NCBI GenBank assembly: GCA_033239005.1
Contig: BSQZ01000011.1
Location: 275,001-339,000 of the forward strand
Source: Lamellibrachia satsuma
Lineage: Eukaryota > Annelida > Polychaeta > Sabellida > Siboglinidae
Direction: 5' to 3'
DNA length: 64,000 nt
Position 1 is the stretch's first letter, and every line of letters begins with the position of its first letter. The notes under the pieces are model-generated. The model worked only from the letters and a program-made list of their open reading frames with translations, searched no databases and had not been told where the DNA came from. This document shows positions 57,237 through 64,000 of the stretch, in pieces. A program made the position numbers and the translations under genes.

Positions 57237-59779
57237 CCCGGCGCGCGGACGTGGTAGTAGAACAGCGCAAAGTCGGCTCGAGCGGCGAGCTTCGCTGCGC
57301 TGATTTATCCAAGATGTGCTACTTGTTCGGCGAAAATGCTTTATTATAGCATCGTCGCCGCAATAACACATAGACATCGCAACGGTTTTACAAACAAGAA
57401 ACGTCACTCTTTCGATCAGTATGTTTACATTACTGATGGAATATATGTTTCCATTCAGTTTCCCACTTGAAACTAAATTTTGCCGTGTTCGATCATCTAA
57501 GCTCGATACTAATGTACTAATATTTCGTTTTTGCGCTGAAACTTTTCGAAAGTGTTTCACTTGAGTTGTGGGAGAACTACTATTCGATCATATTCCCTTG
57601 TACACGAACCGATTCACGTCGATCTACTGTGAAAAAATGGCCGATAAAGACAACCATAGTAGCACAGATTCGATTCGTCCGCCATCTTGTAACGGCTCCG
57701 CTCGAAATTATACTAGTTGAATTTTCGCAAAATATTCTCTCAAAAATGTTTTGTACAATGTATGTAGAAATCGTTTCGATTCTACATATTATCTACATGC
57801 ATCAAGTTGCTGTTTCCGCACAGTTTCGGCTACAGGCGAAGAATTATTTGCGATCGTCTCGTACGTACACTCTGTCGTGCAGTTCGACACAGTTTAATGA
57901 CAACATTTAGAGGAGCGCAGATTTACCGACAAAATGTTTCATATGCTGAATAGTACGACAACTTAACTTCAATTCGGTCAGGGGAATGATTGTGTAATAA
58001 AAAATAGGCGCTCAGTTACGCAAAATTTCTGAGTTTGTTGCAATGTAAAGTCGAGCTGTTCAGCTGTGCGTGAATGCCTATCCACGTTGAGGAAATGTTA
58101 ACGAAGTTCGCCAGATGGCGCCAACTGTCGATGGATTCAGACTACAGTTACTCTTGCGGGCGTGTTACAGACAAATGTAGAGCCTAACAATACGCAATAT
58201 AGCCGATTTCAATGATTCGATTTGCCAAATAGTAATTGTATTCAGCCAGCAACGTTGGAACCTTTGAAATAATTTACCTTTGTCAGTGAGATGTTGCGGT
58301 ATGACGCGGATTTCAAGAAACGTCGGTACTTTGATAGTGATATTCCCGAAACACCAGTAGGCGTATAAATATGTTTTGCGAAAACTGCCATGTTTGATGA
58401 GATTTAAAGCGCGTGTGCGACGTGAGTGTATGTGATTTCCATTATACTTGTTCAACACATTAAATGCATATGAAAGGCAAGTTGTTGCCAAGATGTATAA
58501 CAATTTAGGCTGTGATATTTCATTAAAGAGTTTTTTGTAGTGTCTGATTTTCATGTATGACATGGTTAATTTAACTAATATGTAATACGATTTATTGAAA
58601 GTATTTCAACACATCCTGTGATTAAGTGTCAGAAACGTGAGAAATACAAACTTTTACCGCTTATTGAAATTTACTTTTGACATTTTACAAAATAGTCATC
58701 TCTACAGTGCGCATAGCGCTTCGGTGTATACTTTTCGAAACTGACGAAACGCTGATTCTTGAGATAATGGTGCGTATGTCCTGATATTGGAAAGAAATCA
58801 ACACACCTACATCTAATTGGAGTACACCGTTTATTCACCCTCTCGAATGTCATGTAGTTTATCGGTCTAATAAGTTACGCGAACGTAACCGAGACGTAAT
58901 GCAATGACATAACACTACATCTCCATATCTCGATCACTGTGAAACGATATTAACCAGAGATCCACGAATAGCGAAGCCCAAATTACAATACTTCTATCAT
59001 TATTTCTACAACTATTTTCTTGTGCCAATTCCTTTTCGTCTATTTTAATATGCCCATTTCCAGTGTTGCTCAATCGCATTCTTTTACTTTTCTCACAAGT
59101 ATCATCTCTTACGTTCAGGAATCATCTGTGCTACTCGCCTCTGTATTCGTGAGCACACTTCCTACACTTGATTCGACTCACTTAATGTAGCCGCCGTTCG
59201 AAATCTAAATAGTGCTGCCTGTGTACTGTATGGCAACCAAGACGTCAAGAAGTAACCGTTTGTTTATAAGAAGAATAGGGAAGGGGACGCAATTGTTATG
59301 ACCTAGGTGTGCGGGTGATATATCAAACGCCGCACGACATCTACCAGAAAACGAAGCTACTGTCGGTGAATTGAAACGAGCACGTCTTTTCGGGCTCATG
59401 GGTCTGATCATTTCCTTTCACCGACAATTGCTCGTTCGACAACGTCTAAGTAGCGAATGAGACCAAACACAGGTTTCAAGTACAAAAATATAATATATTG
59501 GCAACGATACATACACAACAAGGGTGATTCTCAAGCACACAATGAAATTGACGAGTAAGCCTGTGACTTAGACGCACACAAACACGCGTTGACTGGGCGA
59601 CGGCCGACTGCATGCACACAAGCGGCGCCACAAGTAGCAGCAGACTGCGTCATAGTTCTATGTACACCGCTTCGGAGACTAGCTCCTAGCGTCGATAAAT
59701 TACATGTAACGTTCGAAAAATAGTAGTATTTACAAAGATCGACAGTCTTAGGCATACGGGGAAGGACGATCACGGCAGT
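57237..59779. other. Spacer between H1 units 15 and 16
   Basis: No gene is recognised. The CTCF-like motif is at 58108-58122. CAATAACACATAG and CTTTCGATCAG near 57361-57418 are shared with units 16 and 17 only, while TTTTGTAGTGTCTG near 58533 is shared with the spacer upstream of unit 11. Confidence 0.6.
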
Positions 59780-60343
59780 TTACGCCTTCTTCGCTGCCAC
59801 CTTCTTCGGCTTTCCTGCTGCCTTCTTCGCCTTCACTGGTGTCTTCGCCTTCTTTGCTGCGGGCTTCTTCGCTTTGACGGCCGTCTTCGGCTTCTTAGCT
59901 TTCGCGGGGCTCTTGGGCTTCTTTGCGGCTTTCTTGGGCGTCTTCACCTTCTTTGCGGCCTTCTTGGGCGTCTTCGCCTTCTTCGCGACCTTCTTCGCAG
60001 GGGTGCCGGCCGCTTTCGGCTTCTTGGCGACGACCTTTTTCGGAGCCGCCTTGTCACCCAGACGGAAACTGCCCGACGCGCCGGAGCCCTTCGATTGCTT
60101 CAGAGCACCGTTCTTCACGCCGGCCCTCAGCGCCATCTTCAGGTGCTGGTTGACGACGCGTTCGTCTTTGCCGACGTTGAAGTTCTTCACGATATATTTT
60201 AGGATCGCTTGTCGCGACGAACCACCACGCTCCTTCAGACTACCGACGGCTGCGGCAATCATCTCGGTGTATTTCGGGTGCGCTGCCGGCTTCTTTGGCT
60301 TGGCAGACGCAGCCTTCTTCGGTGTAGCAACAGAGGCAGACAT
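59780..60343 (-). CDS. H1: Linker histone H1, unit 16 (subfamily B consensus)
   Basis: A 187-residue H1 identical in protein to unit 15. A silent change in the codon before the GGSSRQ helix region (CTACCGACGG instead of CTGCCGACGG near 60240) is shared with unit 17, and so is a promoter change (CCCGTCGCGCGG), which marks units 16 and 17 as the closest pair. Confidence 0.97.
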   Translation of the reverse strand: MSASVATPKKAASAKPKKPAAHPKYTEMIAAAVGSLKERGGSSRQAILKYIVKNFNVGKDERVVNQHLKMALRAGVKNGALKQSKGSGASGSFRLGDKAAPKKVVAKKPKAAGTPAKKVAKKAKTPKKAAKKVKTPKKAAKKPKSPAKAKKPKTAVKAKKPAAKKAKTPVKAKKAAGKPKKVAAKKA

Positions 60344-60426
60344 GACGACTACGGTGGTGACGGCGACGACGACGACGACAAAGTTCTGAGTTGAGAAATG
60401 CGACTTCGAGTTTATCGAGCGAGAAG

Positions 60427-60462
60427 CGAATGCTATTCAATCGAAGCGCCGCTCGCTTTATA
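60427..60462 (-). promoter_or_regulatory. TATA box and cap motif, H1 unit 16
   Basis: TATAAAG at 60462-60456 and CATTCG at 60432-60427. The GC block just upstream reads CCCGTCGCGCGG. Confidence 0.8.
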
Positions 60463-63002
60463 CCCGTCGCGCGGACGTGGTAGTAGAGCAGCGCAAAGTC
60501 GGCTCGAGCGGCGAGCTTCGCTGCGCTGATTTATCCAAGATGTGCTACTTGTTCGGCGAAAATGCTTTATTATAGCATCGTCGCCGCAATAACACATAGA
60601 CATCGCAACGGTTTTACAAACTAGAAACGTCACTCTTTCGATCAGTATGTTTACATTACTGATGGAATATATGTTTCCATTCAGTTTCCCACTTGAAACT
60701 AAATTTTGCCGTGTTCGATCATCTAAGCTCGATACTAATGTACTAATATTTCGTTTTTGCGCTGAAACTTTTCGAAAGTGTTTCACTTGAGTTGTGGGAG
60801 AACTACTATTCGATCATATTCCTTGTACACGAACCGATTCACGTCGATCTACTGTGAAAAAATGGCCGATAAAGACAACCATAGTAGCACAGATTCGATT
60901 CGTCCCGCCATCTTGTAACGGCTCCGCTCGAAATTATACTAGTTGAATTTTCGCAAAATATTCTCTCAAAAAGTTTTGTACAATGTATGTAGAAATCGTT
61001 TCGATTCTATATATTATCTACATGCATCAAGTTGCTGTTTCCGCACAGTTTCGGCTACAGGCGAAGAATTATTTGCGATCGTCTCGTACGTACACTCTGT
61101 CGTGCAGTTCGACACAGTTTAATGACAACATTTAGAGGAGCGCAGATTTACCGACAAAATGTTTCATATGCTGAATAGTACGACAACTTAACTTCAATTC
61201 GGTCAGGGAATGATTGTGTAATAAAAAATAGGCGCTCAGTTACGCAAAATTTCTGAGTTTGTTGCAATGTAAAGTCGAGCTGTTCAGCTGTGCGTGAATG
61301 CCTATCCACGTTGAGGAAATGTTAACGAAGTTCGCCAGATGGCGCCAACTGTCGATGGATTCAGACTACAGTTACTCTTGCGGGCGTGTTACAGACAAAT
61401 GTAGAGCCTAACAATACGCAATATAGCCGATTTCAATGATTCGATTTGCCAAATAGTAATTGTATTCAGCCAGCAACGTTGGAACCTTTGAAATAATTTA
61501 CCTTTGTCAGTGAGATGTTGCGTTATGACGCGGATTTCAAGAAACGTCGGTACTTTGATAGTGATATTCCCGAAACACCAGTAGGCGTATGAATATGTTT
61601 TGCGAAATCTGCCATGTGTGATGAGATTTAAAGCGCGTGTGCGACGTGAGTGTATGTGATTTCCATTATACTTGTTCAACACATTAAATGCATATGAAAG
61701 GTAAGTTGTTGCCAAGATGTTTAACAATTTAGGCTGTGATATTTCATTAAAGAGTTTTTGTATTGTCTGATTTTCATGTATGACATGGTTAATTTAACTA
61801 ATATGTAATACGATTTATTGAAAGTATTTCAACACATCCTGTGATTACGTGTCAGAAACGTGAGAAATACAAACTTTTACCGCTTATTGAAATTTACTTT
61901 TGACATTTTACAAAATAGTCATCTCTACAGTGTGCATAGCGCTTCGGTGTATACTTTTCGAAACTGAAGAAACGCTGATTCTTGAGATAATGGTGCGTAT
62001 GTCCTGATATTGGAAAGAAATCAACATACCTACATCTAATTGGAGTACACCGTTTATTCACCCTCTCGAATGTCATGTAGTTTATCGGTCTAATAAGTTA
62101 CGCGAACGTAACCGAGACGTAATGCAATGACATAACACTACATCTCCATATCTCGATCACTGTGAAACGATATTAACCAGAGATCCACGAATAGCGAAGC
62201 CCAAATTACAATACTTCTATCATTATTTCTACAACTATTTTCTTGTGCCAATTCCTTTTCGTCTATTTTAATATGCCCATTTCCAGTGTTGCTCAATCGC
62301 ATTCTTTTACTTTTCTCACAAGTATTATCTCTTACATTCAGGAATCATCTGTGCTACTCGCCTCTGTATTCGTGAGCACACTTGCTACACTTGATTCGAC
62401 TCACTTAATGTAGCCGCCGTTCGAAATCTAAATAGTGCTGCCTGTGTACTGTATGGCAACCAAGACGTCAAGAAGTAACCGTTTGTTTATAAGAAGAATG
62501 GGGAAGGGGACGCAATTGTTATGACCTAGGTGTGCGGGTGATATATCAAACGCCGCACGACATCTACCAGAAAACGAAGCTACTGTCGGTGAATTGAAAC
62601 GAGCACGTCTTTTCGGGCTCATGGGTCTGATCATTTCCTTTCACCGACAATTGCTCGTTCGACAACGTCTAAGTAGCGAATGAGACCAAACACAGGTTTC
62701 AAGTACAAAAATATAATATATTGGCAACGATACATACACAACAAGGGTGATTCTCAAGCACACAATGAAATTGACGAGTAAGCCTGTGACTTAGACGCAC
62801 ACAAACACGCGTTGACTGGGCGACGGCCGACTGCATGCACACAAGCGGCGCCACAAGTAGCAGCAGACTGCGTCATAGTTCTATGGACACCGCTTCGGAG
62901 ACTAGCTCCTAGCGTCGATAAATTACATGTAACGTTCGAAAAATAGTAGTATTTACAAAGATCGACAGTCTTAGGCATACGGGGAAGGACGATCACGGCA
63001 GT
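60463..63002. other. Spacer between H1 units 16 and 17
   Basis: No gene is recognised. The CTCF-like motif is at 61332-61346. Several private single-base losses (near 60821, 60970, 61207) and a TATAAATA to TATGAATA change near 61589 are present. Confidence 0.6.
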
Positions 63003-63565
63003 TTACGCCTTCTTCGCTGCCACCTTCTTCGGCTTTCCTGCTGCCTTCTTCGCCTTCACTGGTGTCTTCGCCTTCTTTGCTGCGGGCTTCTTCGCTTTGA
63101 CGGCCGTCTTCGGCTTCTTAGCTTTCGCGGGGCTCTTGGGCTTCTTTGCGGCTTTCTTGGGCGTCTTCACCTTCTTTGCGGCCTTCTTGGGCGTCTTCGC
63201 CTTCTTCGCGACCTTCTTCGCAGGGGTGCCGGCCGCTTTCGGCTTCTTGGCGACGACCTTTTCGGAGCCGCCTTGTCACCCAGACGGAAACTGCCCGACG
63301 CGCCGGAGCCCTTCGATTGCTTCAGAGCACCGTTCTTCACGCCGGCCCTCAGCGCCATCTTCAGGTGCTGGTTGACGACGCGTTCGTCTTTGCCGACGTT
63401 GAAGTTCTTCACGATATATTTTAGGATCGCTTGTCGCGACGAACCACCACGCTCCTTCAGACTACCGACGGCTGCGGCAATCATCTCGGTGTATTTCGGG
63501 TGCGCTGCCGGCTTCTTTGGCTTGGCAGACGCAGCCTTCTTCGGTGTAGCAACAGAGGCAGACAT
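63003..63565 (-). pseudogene. H1: H1 with one-base frameshift, unit 17 (subfamily B)
   Basis: Up to about residue 102 (RLGDKAAPK) the protein equals the B consensus. At 63258-63261 the run of five T found in every intact copy has only four, and the frame shifts to an Arg/Pro-rich sequence that stops at 63167 after 132 codons. The rest of the normal tail is otherwise undamaged in its original frame. Either a recent pseudogene or a base-calling error in a homopolymer; the lack of any other damage makes an error plausible. The shifted tail is still basic (Arg-rich), so a product could bind DNA. Confidence 0.88.
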
Positions 63566-63648
63566 GACGACTACGGTGGTGACGGCGACGACGACGACGA
63601 CAAAGTTCTGAGTTGAGAAATGCGACTTCGAGTTTATCGAGCGAGAAG

Positions 63649-63684
63649 CGAATGCTATTCAATCGAAGCGCCGCTCGCTTTATA
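63649..63684 (-). promoter_or_regulatory. TATA box and cap motif, H1 unit 17
   Basis: TATAAAG at 63684-63678 and CATTCG at 63654-63649, as in unit 16. Confidence 0.8.
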
Positions 63685-64000
63685 CCCGTCGCGCGGACGT
63701 GGTAGTAGAGCAGCGCAAAGTCGGCTCGAGCGGCGAGCTTCGCTGCGCTGATTTATCCAAGATGTGCTACTTGTACGACGAAAATGCTTTATTATAGCAT
63801 CGTCGCCGCAATAACACATAGACATCGCAACGGTTTTACAAACTAGAAACGTCACTCTTTCGATCAGTATGTTTACATTACTGATGGAATATATGTTTCC
63901 ATTCAGTTTCCCACTTGAAACTAAATTTTGCCGTGTTCGATCATCTAAGCTCGATACTAATGTACTAATATTTCGTTTTTGCGCTGAAACTTTTCGAAAG
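63685..64000. other. Upstream spacer of unit 17, cut by window edge
   Basis: Normal B-type upstream spacer with the pre-TATA inverted repeat. The array continues past the window. No gene. Confidence 0.7.

Larger units (their letters stand above)
6801..64000 (-). repeat. Tandem array of histone H1 units
   Basis: Homology between units begins near 6801 and runs past the right edge. Stop-to-stop spacings of undisturbed neighbours are 3191, 3180, 3212, 3215, 3215, 3171, 3227, 3227, 3226, 3231, 3228 and 3223 bp. Exceptions are unit 3 to 4 (7151 bp, LINE inserted), 4 to 5 (866 bp, internal deletion or duplication) and 7 to 9 (9288 bp, LINE inserted and unit 8 without a gene). All H1 genes point left. 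Units 1-7 form subfamily A and units 9-17 subfamily B by protein start (MSAPV or MSASV), C-terminus (AATKKA or VAAKKA) and spacer variants such as TTGTCAACG or TTGGCAACG in the 3' flank. Units 11-17 are the most alike. Only H1 is present, without core histones. Confidence 0.97.

Overview
The window is eukaryotic nuclear DNA, most likely from a lophotrochozoan invertebrate (mollusc, annelid or relative). This rests on linker-histone H1 proteins resembling those of molluscs and annelids, CR1/L2-type LINEs (one with a 2A-like GDIHPNPGP peptide), a DIRS/Ngaro-type tyrosine-recombinase retroelement remnant, and very long AT and GT microsatellites. The species cannot be named from sequence alone.

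Layout. Positions 1-6800 are a repeat-rich flank: a broken DIRS/Ngaro-like element (RT, RNase H and recombinase remnants, minus strand), a 63-bp minisatellite of about 17 copies, a broken SGNH-hydrolase gene of the retroelement-associated type, four dinucleotide microsatellite blocks, and a decayed RTE-type reverse transcriptase fragment. From about 6801 to the right edge runs a tandem array of H1 genes, all on the minus strand, one per unit of about 3.17-3.23 kb. No core histone gene, 5S rRNA or tRNA was recognised in any spacer. Sixteen H1 sequences are present: 12 intact, one three codons short (unit 9), and three broken (unit 4 truncated, unit 10 a divergent pseudogene, unit 17 frameshifted by one base). 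One further unit (unit 8) has lost its H1 gene entirely.

The array falls into two subfamilies: A (units 1-7, proteins starting MSAPV) and B (units 9-17, MSASV). The switch lies in the disturbed stretch 30.9-36.3 kb, where an L2-like LINE has inserted, the H1 gene of unit 8 is deleted, and a piece of spacer of about 550 bp is triplicated. A second LINE (CR1-like, minus strand, with a 6-bp target duplication) sits in the spacer between units 3 and 4. An 866-bp duplication made the truncated unit 4.

Each intact gene has a TATA box about 110 bp before the ATG, a histone-type CATTC cap motif exactly 30 bp after it, and an imperfect inverted repeat just upstream of the TATA box. I found no canonical histone 3' stem-loop or AATAAA in the roughly 350 bp after the stops; a different imperfect hairpin lies about 90 nt after each stop. 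The near identity of neighbouring units and the mosaic sharing of variants point to ongoing unequal crossover and gene conversion. The many copies presumably supply H1 in bulk, as expected for multicopy histone genes; this is inference.
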